Shown here piece by piece: positions 51,186 to 59,262 of a DNA stretch of 64,000 nucleotides. The stretch covers positions 248,001 to 312,000 of the forward strand of contig NZ_JAHKPI010000014.1 of assembly GCF_018860425.1 (NCBI RefSeq). Direction: 5' to 3'. The notes under the pieces are model-generated. The model saw only the letters and a program-made list of their open reading frames with translations. It was not told where the DNA came from and did not search any database. Position numbers and translations under genes: made by a program. The stretch comes from Marinobacter sp. F3R08. GTDB taxonomy: Bacteria > Pseudomonadota > Gammaproteobacteria > Pseudomonadales > Oleiphilaceae. The stretch's first letter is position 1, and each line of letters starts with the position of its first letter.

Positions 51186-53693
51186 TCAGGTGTCTTCTCC
51201 CGGGGAGCGTTCGACCACCTTGCGTTTGCCTTTGGCACATCGCGAAAGGGCTTTCAGGCCCTCGCCTTCAAAGGCATCCACACGAATGACGTCATAGAGC
51301 GCGGTTAGTGCCTCCTGAAGTTTGTCGCACTCATCCGCTTTCACCACGCCCTGGGCGCAGGCCCAGTCCACCAGTTCCTTGCGTTCGTGACCCATGAGCA
51401 GGGCAATGCCGTCCAGCTCGTCTTCATCGCGATTGCGGATGGCCTCATGCAGCCTGCTGCGCATGTCTGCCGTCTCGTTGGCCAGCGTGTAGGCGTTGAG
51501 CACCCGCCCCAGTGGATCTTCCGGATCCAGTGTGGTGTAGGCGCCCCGGCTGATGCGCTGGCGCACCGGGGTGTCCTTGACGATGGATTCGGCGACTTTC
51601 GCGCCCAGTGTGTCGTCCGGGCCGTTCAGGCCGGTGGCTCCCAGTGGGAACACCAGCAGGCGCAAAGGCCAGCGCAGGGCCGGTACCGGGAAGTTGATGA
51701 TGGCTTCACGCATGGACCCCTGCAGATCCCGCAGGCAGGTTTTCAGGCACCACTCCACCAGTGGCCGCTGATCGTCCGGGTAGCCTTCCTCGTGCCATTG
51801 CTTGATCACTGCGGTTGCGTAATACAGCTGCACCAGACAGTCGGCCATGCGGCCGGAGAGGCGCTGGCGGGCCTTGAGGCCACCACCAACGGTCAGCAGG
51901 GTGACATCGGTCATCAATGCAAAAGCGGCCGAGAACCGGGCCAGTTGCCGGTAACAGGGCCTGATATCACCCTGGCGTGGCACCGATTCGATCCAGCCGC
52001 GAGTCAGACCCAGCAGCAGGGCCCGCAGGGCGTTGCGGGTGGTGTGGGCCAGATGACGGTAGAAAATACCGTCGAACTGCTTTGCGGCCTTGTCTTCGTC
52101 TTCCATGCCCGCGGCTTCGATTTCTTCAACGATGAAAGGATGGCAGCGGATAGAACCCTGGCCGAAGATCATCAGGCTTCGGGTGAGAATATTGGCACCT
52201 TCCACGGTAATGCCTATGGGTACCGCCTGGTAGGCCCGGGCCAGGAAGTTGCGGGGGCCGGTAATGACACCGCGACCGGCAACAACGTCCATGGCGTGGT
52301 TGATCACTTCCCGCATCAGGTCGGTGTTGCGGTATTTCAGAACGGCTGAGGGTACCGAGGGTCGTACACCCCGGTCCAGCATGCCGGAAGTGAGAAGCCG
52401 TGCGGCGTCCATCATGTAGGTATAGCCGGCAATGGGCTCCAGGGCTTCCTGAACCCCTTCAAACTGACTGATGGAGCGGCCAAACTGTTCGCGGGTATAG
52501 GCGTAGGAGCCGGTAGCCAGACTTGCCACCTTGCCGGCGCCCGTGCCCAGGGCGGGCAGGGAGATGGAGCGGCCGATGGACAGGCATTCCAGCAACATGG
52601 TCCAGCCCTTGCCAAGCATGTCCTGTCCACCAATCACCTGTTCCATGGGGATGAACACGTCGTTGCCCCAGGTCGGGCCGTTCATGAATACCGTGTTCAT
52701 GGGCAGGTGACGGGCACCGGCGTTCACGCCCTCGGTTTCCCGGGGAACCAGCACACAGGTCACGCCTATCTCGTCAGAGTCACCCAGCAGTTTTTCCGGA
52801 TCATAGACCTTGATGGCCAGGCCAATCAGGGTGGCGACCGGAGCAAGGGTGATGTATCGCTTGTTCCAGGTGACTTTCAGGCCCAACACTTCCTTGCCGT
52901 TCCACTCGCCCTTGCAGACGATGCCTTTGTCCGGGATGGCGCCGGCGTCGGAGCCGGCCACCGGGGAGGTCAGGGCGAAACAGGGGATCTCCTCGCCACC
53001 GGCCAGCCGGGGCAAATAGTGCTGTTTCTGCTCTTCGGTACCGTAAAGCATCAGCAATTCGCCGGGACCGAGGGAGTTGGGCACCATCACGGTCACGGCG
53101 GCGGAGACGCTGCGGGTGGAAATCTTCATGACGATTTCCGAATGGGCCGTGTTGGAGAAACCGAGGCCGCCGTCTGCCTTGGGGATCACCAGTCCGAAGA
53201 AGCCGTTTTCTCGGATGAACTTCCAGACCTTGTCTGGCAGATCGTACTGCTCGTGGGTGATTTTCCAGTCATCCAGCATGGCGCAGAGTTTTTCCACCGG
53301 GCCGTCCAGGAAGGCCTGCTCCTCGCTGGTGAGGTGTGCCGGTTTCGCATCCAGGAGCTTGTTCCACTGGGGTTTTCCGGAGAAAAGCTCGCCATCCCAG
53401 TCCACCGATCCCGATTTCAGCGCTTCGGCTTCGGTGTCCGAGAGTTTGGGCAATCGGCTGCGGACCCAGCCCAGCAATGGCCGGCTGAGCTTGTCGAGAC
53501 GCAAGTCTCCGGGGATAACCAGGATCAACGCCAGTGCCAGCAGCACACCGCCACAGACAATGCTGAGCAGGTGCCATTCATCCTGGAACAGACCCACAAC
53601 GGTGGCGATGGACATGACAGCAGCGGCTGTGGTGCCGCCAATACCCAGATAGATCAGTACCAGGGCACTGATCAGCAGAAGTAGGACACTCAT
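51186..53693 (-). CDS. fadE: Long acyl-CoA dehydrogenase
   Basis: An 835-residue FadE-type acyl-CoA dehydrogenase, first step of fatty acid beta-oxidation. Two N-terminal membrane segments (about 3-40 and 43-62) are usual for FadE, then the acyl-CoA dehydrogenase core: NSLGPGELLMLYGTEEQK, CFALTSPVAGSDAG, TWNKRYITLAPVATLIG, YAYTREQFGRSISQFEGVQE. The C-terminal ~280 residues are the FadE-specific extension. ATG 53693 follows GGGAGG. A 5-bp-arm dyad TGACC-N9-GGTCA lies 40 bp upstream, a candidate regulator site. Confidence 0.93.
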   Translation of the reverse strand: MSVLLLLISALVLIYLGIGGTTAAAVMSIATVVGLFQDEWHLLSIVCGGVLLALALILVIPGDLRLDKLSRPLLGWVRSRLPKLSDTEAEALKSGSVDWDGELFSGKPQWNKLLDAKPAHLTSEEQAFLDGPVEKLCAMLDDWKITHEQYDLPDKVWKFIRENGFFGLVIPKADGGLGFSNTAHSEIVMKISTRSVSAAVTVMVPNSLGPGELLMLYGTEEQKQHYLPRLAGGEEIPCFALTSPVAGSDAGAIPDKGIVCKGEWNGKEVLGLKVTWNKRYITLAPVATLIGLAIKVYDPEKLLGDSDEIGVTCVLVPRETEGVNAGARHLPMNTVFMNGPTWGNDVFIPMEQVIGGQDMLGKGWTMLLECLSIGRSISLPALGTGAGKVASLATGSYAYTREQFGRSISQFEGVQEALEPIAGYTYMMDAARLLTSGMLDRGVRPSVPSAVLKYRNTDLMREVINHAMDVVAGRGVITGPRNFLARAYQAVPIGITVEGANILTRSLMIFGQGSIRCHPFIVEEIEAAGMEDEDKAAKQFDGIFYRHLAHTTRNALRALLLGLTRGWIESVPRQGDIRPCYRQLARFSAAFALMTDVTLLTVGGGLKARQRLSGRMADCLVQLYYATAVIKQWHEEGYPDDQRPLVEWCLKTCLRDLQGSMREAIINFPVPALRWPLRLLVFPLGATGLNGPDDTLGAKVAESIVKDTPVRQRISRGAYTTLDPEDPLGRVLNAYTLANETADMRSRLHEAIRNRDEDELDGIALLMGHERKELVDWACAQGVVKADECDKLQEALTALYDVIRVDAFEGEGLKALSRCAKGKRKVVERSPGEDT

Positions 53694-53732
53694 GTGAAGA
53701 CCTCCCTATCGTGAATGCATTCGGCTAGAAAC

Positions 53733-53751
53733 TGACCTTTACCATCGGTCA
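53733..53751 (-). promoter_or_regulatory. Candidate operator upstream of fadE
   Basis: TGACC (53733-53737) and GGTCA (53747-53751) form a perfect dyad with a 9-bp spacer, about 40-58 bp before fadE. An 8-bp palindrome CTGATCAG follows at 53756-53763. A fatty-acid-responsive regulator (TetR or FadR type) would fit, but neither a FadR nor a PsrA consensus was recognised. Confidence 0.3.
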
Positions 53752-53859
53752 AAGCCTGATCAGTTGCAAGGGGGGGCAGGAAGAAGCCCTTGGTCTTTAC
53801 CGCAGTCCAGATCCCTGCCGGGAATGGGGCAGGGACAGGGCCGGCTTCAGAGTCGTTGA

Positions 53860-54747
53860 TCAAAGATAGCCGGCGGCAAACACCAGTCCGAGCACGATTG
53901 GCATGACCACCAGACTGCCCAGATTGCTCAATAATACCAGCGAGGCGACCTTGTGGGGTTCCTGTCGGTACTGTTCTGCCACGATATAGTTCAACACCGC
54001 GGGTGGCAGCGCCGCAAAGACCCACAACGCCGCTATCTGCATCCCCGGAAGATCAAGAACAGCGATCATCGGCCACGCCAGTATCAGACCGCTGGCAGGG
54101 CAGGCGATGGCTCCCAGCATACCCAGTTTCCAGTCACTGAAATCGATATCGAGCATGCGCACCCCGAGCGCAAACAGCATCAGCGGTATACAGACGCCAC
54201 CGAGCATGTTCAGGGTTTCCAGTAGCCACTCTGGCAGTGGCACGCCCCCCAGATTGACCGAGAGGCCGGCGATACTGGCAAATACGATAGGCAACTTGAG
54301 GCGTTTGACGATCGAGGTGTGCGGGTCGAGCATGTACAGGCCGATCGAGAAATGCAGCAGCATTTCCACGATAAACAGCACAATGGCTGCCGGCAGCGCC
54401 GCATCGCCAAACGCCAGAACCAGCAGCGGGATCCCCATGTTTCCGGAGTTGTTGAACATCATTGGCGGCAGAAACGTCTTCATGTTCAGTTTCAGAATCT
54501 TCGCCAACGGGTAGAGCACCAGGCCGGATCCGAGCACCACCACGGCGGCGGCCAGAGCCAGTTTGGCATAGTCTTGCAGGGGCGCCTGCTGGTCGGCCAA
54601 TACCGCAAAAACCAGCATGGGGACAAACAGTTCCATGTTAAGGACATTCAGACCCTGGATGTCCGGGGTTCGGTAACGACCGTAAAGGGCTCCACACCCA
54701 GCAATCAGAAATACTGGCAACATCGTGGACAGGATCTGGCCAATCAT
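53860..54747 (-). CDS. AEC-family transporter (auxin efflux carrier type)
   Basis: A 295-residue inner-membrane transporter of the AEC family, ten helices. Family residues: LFVPMLVFAVLA (about 41-52), the crossover MMFNNSGNMGIPLLVLAFG (about 96-114) and the closing ALPPAVLNYIVAEQYRQEP and LLSNLGSLVVMPI. ATG 54747 is preceded by GGAG; the upstream in-frame extension is hydrophilic and unsupported. It lies upstream of fadE on the same strand with 166 bp between, enough for a separate fadE promoter. A GC hairpin (53812-53835) without a T tract lies between. Confidence 0.85.
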   Translation of the reverse strand: MIGQILSTMLPVFLIAGCGALYGRYRTPDIQGLNVLNMELFVPMLVFAVLADQQAPLQDYAKLALAAAVVVLGSGLVLYPLAKILKLNMKTFLPPMMFNNSGNMGIPLLVLAFGDAALPAAIVLFIVEMLLHFSIGLYMLDPHTSIVKRLKLPIVFASIAGLSVNLGGVPLPEWLLETLNMLGGVCIPLMLFALGVRMLDIDFSDWKLGMLGAIACPASGLILAWPMIAVLDLPGMQIAALWVFAALPPAVLNYIVAEQYRQEPHKVASLVLLSNLGSLVVMPIVLGLVFAAGYL

Positions 54748-54958
54748 TGAGCAGGCTCCGGGAAATGCGCAAGGGTTATTATTGAGTAAACCGTTAGGTT
54801 CGCAAGTATTAGCCCGCTTGGGCAAGTGTTAATCGCCGATGTTCGACCAAAGCCGGGGATCATTGCAACGGTGATGTTCGGGTGCGACGGTTGCGATGAC
54901 CGGTCGGCCCCACCACAATACCGATAATTAAGCTGCTTATCTGCTCTGGAGAATGTCT

Positions 54959-56146
54959 GTGGCCAGTTTATTCGATCAGCCCGTTTCCCGGGCCAATACC
55001 TGTTCGGTTAAATACGATGCCCGTCCGGCCGTTTTTGGTACCGAAGATGTCATTCCGGTCTGGGTTGCCGATATGGATTTTGCGGCACCGGAGGCTGTGA
55101 CACGGGCGCTGAGTGAGCGGGCTGCCCATCCGGTGTACGGCTACACTCTGTTTCCGGACAGCCTTTACCAGTCGATGATCGACTGGTTCGCAACCCGTCA
55201 TGGTTGGGAGATTCCGCGGGAGTGGATCCTGATGGCGCCCGGCGTGGTGCCGTCAATCAACGCTGCGTGCATGGCCTATGCCGAGCCTGGCGAGGGGGTC
55301 ATTATCCAGCCACCGGTCTATCCGCCCTTCTTCAGTTCGGTTCGGCACAGTGGTCGGGTGGTGATCGAGAATCCCTTGTTGCCGGAAGACCCGGATACCG
55401 GGGATCCGGGACATTACCGCATGGACCTGGACCATCTGGAGCAGTGCGCGGCCCGGCCGGACGCCCGCATCCTGTTGTTGTGCTCGCCTCACAATCCGGT
55501 GGGCCGCGTCTGGTCTGAGGAAGAGCTGCAGGCTGTGCTGGATATCGCCCGACGGCATCAGCTTGTGGTGGTTTCCGACGAGATCCATTGTGATCTGACG
55601 TTCCGTGACAAGCCCGCTCATACCGTGCTGGCGAAACTGGCTGGCCCTGAGGATGCCCTGGTAACCGCCGTGGCTCCGAGCAAGACCTTCAATATACCCG
55701 GGCTGGGCCTGTCGGCCCTGGTGATCCCGGACGCAGACCGGCGCAACGCCTTGAAGGCAGTATTCGAGTCGATGCACCTGCCCCAGTGCAATCCGTTCAG
55801 CATTGCGGGGTTTGAAGCCGGTTATCGTTATGGCGGGCCCTGGCTGGACGATCTGATGACCTATTTGCAGGCCAACCGGGATTATGTCGTGCAGGCTGTG
55901 GGCCAGCGTCTGCCCGGCATTCACGTATCCGCTCCGGAAGGCAGTTACCTGATGTGGCTGGATTGCCGGGAACTGGGACTGGACGATGCCGGATTGAAAC
56001 GCTTTTTCGTCCGGGAAGCGGGCGTGGGTATGAACCCCGGTATTTCGTTCGGCGATCCGGGCAGCGGATTTATGCGTTTGAACATCGGCTGCCCGAAATC
56101 GGTTCTGGAAATGGTGATTGGCCGCATTGAAGCGGCCCTGACCTGA
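54959..56146 (+). CDS. PatB/MalY-type C-S lyase (PLP aminotransferase fold)
   Basis: A 395-residue fold-type I PLP protein of the PatB/MalY group, which splits cystathionine or other cysteine S-conjugates. The early VIPVWVADMDFAAPEAV (about 32-48) is the group hallmark; SPHNPVGRVW, VVVSDEIHCDL and the PLP lysine in APSKTFNIPGL follow. GTG 54959 is preferred because GGAG is 7 nt upstream; the ATG at 54953 has only 1 nt spacing. Stands alone, divergent from the AEC transporter. Confidence 0.88.
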   Translation: MASLFDQPVSRANTCSVKYDARPAVFGTEDVIPVWVADMDFAAPEAVTRALSERAAHPVYGYTLFPDSLYQSMIDWFATRHGWEIPREWILMAPGVVPSINAACMAYAEPGEGVIIQPPVYPPFFSSVRHSGRVVIENPLLPEDPDTGDPGHYRMDLDHLEQCAARPDARILLLCSPHNPVGRVWSEEELQAVLDIARRHQLVVVSDEIHCDLTFRDKPAHTVLAKLAGPEDALVTAVAPSKTFNIPGLGLSALVIPDADRRNALKAVFESMHLPQCNPFSIAGFEAGYRYGGPWLDDLMTYLQANRDYVVQAVGQRLPGIHVSAPEGSYLMWLDCRELGLDDAGLKRFFVREAGVGMNPGISFGDPGSGFMRLNIGCPKSVLEMVIGRIEAALT

Positions 56147-56157
56147 GGTCTGTCAGA

Positions 56158-56691
56158 TCACTGAGTATGCAGGGCGCAATGCGCTTCAACGAGTTTCCAG
56201 AGGGGAGGCTCAGCCATGTCGGGCATGTCGCCCCGTGTTGAGGCGGTTGCTTCCCAAATTTGCCCGCCATGGCTGGCCAGGTCTCCCTTTTCATAGTCCT
56301 TGGAGAACAGCCACTGCTCCGGCTTGATGCACATGCCGGACGCTGTTTCACCGCGGTGCGATTGAGTGGGGTCGTTTTGGCTACCCTCCGTGTCGTCGCT
56401 TTTTTTCGAGTTGTCCCTGCCTTGAGGTCGGTTCTCGCAGTCTGGCACCGAGTCCAACCGGATCCAGTCGAAGGTAATGCCCGGTTCAAGAGCTTTGTGC
56501 AGCTCACGGGATTCGTACCAGTCACCTTTGTGGAAAACCACGGCCCCCTCGGGGTAGAAGTGGTTCGGATCCCAGGTGGCCTGCTCCGGGTTGCAGGTTT
56601 CAGCTGCCGCCGTCGAAGACAGGCTGGCGGCCATCAGAACAAGGATGAGGCAAAAGAAGCTGCGAGTATGTCCGGGTATGCGTTTAATCAT
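56158..56691 (-). CDS. Exported protein with two chitin-binding-like modules
   Basis: A 177-residue secreted protein. ATG 56691 (GGAG upstream) gives a signal peptide with ILVLMAASLSSTAAA. Two similar modules follow: WDPNHFYPEGAVVFHKGDWYE (about 40-60) and SKDYEKGDLASHGGQIWEAT (about 124-143), both with the Tyr-x-Gly-Asp...Trp pattern of CBM5/12 chitin-binding domains. A hydrophilic Asp/Ser/Gln-rich linker (about 90-115) joins them. There is no catalytic domain. It overlaps the upstream EamA gene by 8 nt, so the pair is an operon. Polysaccharide or surface binding is inference. Confidence 0.58.
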   Translation of the reverse strand: MIKRIPGHTRSFFCLILVLMAASLSSTAAAETCNPEQATWDPNHFYPEGAVVFHKGDWYESRELHKALEPGITFDWIRLDSVPDCENRPQGRDNSKKSDDTEGSQNDPTQSHRGETASGMCIKPEQWLFSKDYEKGDLASHGGQIWEATASTRGDMPDMAEPPLWKLVEAHCALHTQ

Positions 56692-57682
56692 GGGTGTCTC
56701 CTTTTGCGAACTGCTCTGAGGTTGGGTAATGGGGTTTAGTTCGGACCTGAGTGGCCAGCACCAGTCCGACAAGGATCAACAGACCACCGATAACATGAAA
56801 GAGACCGAGGGATTCGGCCAGAAAGATACCGGCCAGAATCGAGGCAAACACGGGGGTCAGGTAGAGAAAGATCGCGGCCCGGGCCGGACCAATCTTGTGC
56901 ACGCCGTGGTTCCAGAATCCATAGGCCAGAATCCCCGGGAAAATAGCGATGTACAGCAATGGCAATGCGGTTTTTTCCGACAACTCGAAGCCACCGGAGT
57001 AAAACGCCAGATCCAGCAGGTAGAACGGCAGGACAACCAGCGTGCCAAGCAGGATCTGGGTGGTCAGGAAGGTCAGGGCGGGCAGAGGCACCGTCTGTCT
57101 TCTCAATAACACTGAGAAAAGGCCCCAACTGAATACCGCCGCCACCATGATCAGGTCGCCGGGTTGCGCCTGAAGACGGGTCAGTACCGAGAGGTCACCG
57201 CGGGCAATAACCGTGATGATGCCTGCAATCGCCAGTGCGATCCCTATGGCCTGAACCGGGCGGGTACGGTCGCCCAGCATTATCCAGGCGAGCAGGGCCA
57301 CGAAAACAGGAATGGTGGCATTGATCAGGGCAATATTGGTGGCGGTGGTGGTGGTTGCCGCAAGATAAAGCAGGGTATTAAACGCACCCACGCTAAAGGT
57401 TGCCAGGGCCAGTATGGAGCCGAAGTGCTGGCGAATAACCTGGCGGTGTCGCCAGATACCCGGCAACCCGAAAGGAAGCAGGATTGCCAGGGCAATGACC
57501 CAGCGCCAGAACGCCATGGAGAGTGGCGGAATGCTGTCTACTGTGCCCCGGGCCACAACCGCGTTGCCGGCCCAGAACAGAGGGGTAAGAACCAGCCCGA
57601 AGTAGGCCAGGCCGGGAATTCGCGTCAAGACTCCTGCGTTCTCGGAAGACACAAAGGCTCCTGTGGGGTTGGTGATGCCCAA
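56684..57682 (-). CDS. EamA/DMT-family transporter
   Basis: A 332-residue ten-helix transporter with two EamA repeats (about 27-165 and 178-310). Motifs: FWAGNAVVARGTVDSIPPLSM in helix 1-2, ATNIALINATIPVFVALLAWI and RTRPVQAIGIALAIAGIITV, then AYGFWNHGVHKIGPARAAIFLYLTPVFA in the second repeat. Substrate unknown; such proteins often export amino acids or metabolites. Its 3' end overlaps the exported protein gene by 8 nt, and the start follows the aspartoacylase-like gene by 15 nt on the same strand. Confidence 0.87.
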   Translation of the reverse strand: MGITNPTGAFVSSENAGVLTRIPGLAYFGLVLTPLFWAGNAVVARGTVDSIPPLSMAFWRWVIALAILLPFGLPGIWRHRQVIRQHFGSILALATFSVGAFNTLLYLAATTTTATNIALINATIPVFVALLAWIMLGDRTRPVQAIGIALAIAGIITVIARGDLSVLTRLQAQPGDLIMVAAVFSWGLFSVLLRRQTVPLPALTFLTTQILLGTLVVLPFYLLDLAFYSGGFELSEKTALPLLYIAIFPGILAYGFWNHGVHKIGPARAAIFLYLTPVFASILAGIFLAESLGLFHVIGGLLILVGLVLATQVRTKPHYPTSEQFAKGDTHD

Positions 57683-57697
57683 AAAACGCCTAGCATA

Positions 57698-59071
57698 CTA
57701 CTCTCCGGGAACTTCTGCCTCCGTACCAATGTGGTAGGCGGCAAAACCGGCCATCACTACTTGGTCTACGGCCATGCCGATAACCCTGCCATCGCTGGAG
57801 GATCGAATGGGGTGTTGGGCATTGGTGATCGGATCCGAGACATACCCGAGGATTTCGCCTTTCGAGACCGTTGCCCCCAGCTCAATGTCGCTGAACAGAA
57901 TCCCACCATGATCTGCGCGGATCCAGTTGGAATCGTAGTAGACCGGTTCCGGATCGCCCCAGACAAACATGCGGGAGATCATGCCCTGTCGCTCCATCAG
58001 GCTGGTCAGGCTGTTCACCCCTGCGCTGATCTGGTGCTGCTGGATACGATGGGATTCACCGGCTTCCAGAGTAACGGTTCGAATACCGGCCTCCACGGCG
58101 GCCGTGCGCAACATGCCTGCAGAGCCTGAGCTATGAACCACAGCCATGCGGTCAAAGCCCCGGGTGAATTCTGCCACTTCCGGGTTGTTCATATCGGCCC
58201 GGAGTTGCGGCAGATTGGTGCGCTTCAGTGAACCGGTATGAATATCCACCAGCATGTCGCATTTGCGAATGACATTTTCAAACAATGAATGGGCAATCCG
58301 ATCTGCCAGAGTGCCGTTCTGGCTGCCAGGGAAATGCCGGTTGAGATCCCGGCGATCGGGCAGATAACGGCTGCCTTGCTGGAATCCGGGCAGATTCACA
58401 ATCGGCACACCGACGACCCGGCCCGACAGTTTCTCAGGGTTCAGGTCATACATGGTCTGGCGGATGATTTCGATGCCATTCAGCTCGTCACCATGGATTG
58501 CCCCTGTAAGACACAGCGTGGGACCGGCATTGATACCGTTGACCACAAGAACAGGCGTTGTCTGGGACAGACCGGCAATCTGGATGCCGGGTGTCCATGC
58601 CAGGCGGGTAGACGTGCCGGGCATGACATCGGTATCCAACAGGGTAAAAACCTCACCTTCACGAATCGCAGGTTCGGGCTCAGGCTTTGTGGCCACGACC
58701 GCAGAGCCGGTGTCATCCGGGGCTGTGTCAGTGGACTCTGAGGCCTGCGCTTCCGGTGGCGGCGCAATCTCCTTCAGATCAATATTCGGGGCCACTTTGC
58801 GGGATGGTGATGAAGGCGTATCGATGCCGACTCCGCTTCGTAAAGAACCGGGGTTTACGGCTTCTTTTCCTGGCGCCGCGGTTTCCAGAGGTGCCGACTG
58901 TTCAACGTCCTCTACGCTTTCATCTTCAGCGAGCTCCGCCATCAGGACATCAGGCTTTTTACCGGATTTTTCCGCATCGGTTTCGGCCATCAGCGGTGTT
59001 GAGAGCCAGGCTAAACCCAGACCTATCAGCAGGATCCGGTGGGATGGTTCTAGAAGCCGTTCAAACAGCAT
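57698..59071 (-). CDS. Exported aspartoacylase/succinylglutamate desuccinylase-like protein
   Basis: A 457-residue protein. A signal peptide or membrane anchor (about 11-29, ILLIGLGLAWLSTPLMA) is followed by a ~115-residue low-complexity acidic, Ser/Pro/Ala-rich stretch, then a zinc-hydrolase domain from about 145. The zinc ligands appear in GAIHGDELNG (His and Glu) and VDIHTGSL (His). The C-terminal region contains GATVSKGEILGYVSD, like the beta domain of this family. AspA/AstE relatives are normally cytosolic, so an exported form with a disordered arm is unusual. Substrate unknown; a zinc peptidase or amidase acting on cell-wall peptides is possible. Confidence 0.75.
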   Translation of the reverse strand: MLFERLLEPSHRILLIGLGLAWLSTPLMAETDAEKSGKKPDVLMAELAEDESVEDVEQSAPLETAAPGKEAVNPGSLRSGVGIDTPSSPSRKVAPNIDLKEIAPPPEAQASESTDTAPDDTGSAVVATKPEPEPAIREGEVFTLLDTDVMPGTSTRLAWTPGIQIAGLSQTTPVLVVNGINAGPTLCLTGAIHGDELNGIEIIRQTMYDLNPEKLSGRVVGVPIVNLPGFQQGSRYLPDRRDLNRHFPGSQNGTLADRIAHSLFENVIRKCDMLVDIHTGSLKRTNLPQLRADMNNPEVAEFTRGFDRMAVVHSSGSAGMLRTAAVEAGIRTVTLEAGESHRIQQHQISAGVNSLTSLMERQGMISRMFVWGDPEPVYYDSNWIRADHGGILFSDIELGATVSKGEILGYVSDPITNAQHPIRSSSDGRVIGMAVDQVVMAGFAAYHIGTEAEVPGE

Positions 59072-59262
59072 ATTTCCTCACGGTTCGTCAGTATGCGCTC
59101 AAGGATAGAGTGCCTCTGGCGGTCATGAATACGGCTGTGACAAAGGTTTAATGCCACTTTCATGAAATCCGGGCAAGTAATAGAGATGCCAGTTATACGC
59201 TGGAAGAGCGATTAACAATATGGGTGTTTTGCGAAATCCGGTGTGCTTTCGTTACTCCCTCG

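Noticed and set aside
52707..53684. 325-codon plus-strand open frame opposite fadE
   Set aside because: Antisense shadow, Gln/His-rich, no recognised motifs.
57164..58129. 321-codon plus-strand open frame opposite the EamA and aspartoacylase-like genes
   Set aside because: Crosses the boundary of two real genes, no RBS, no family.
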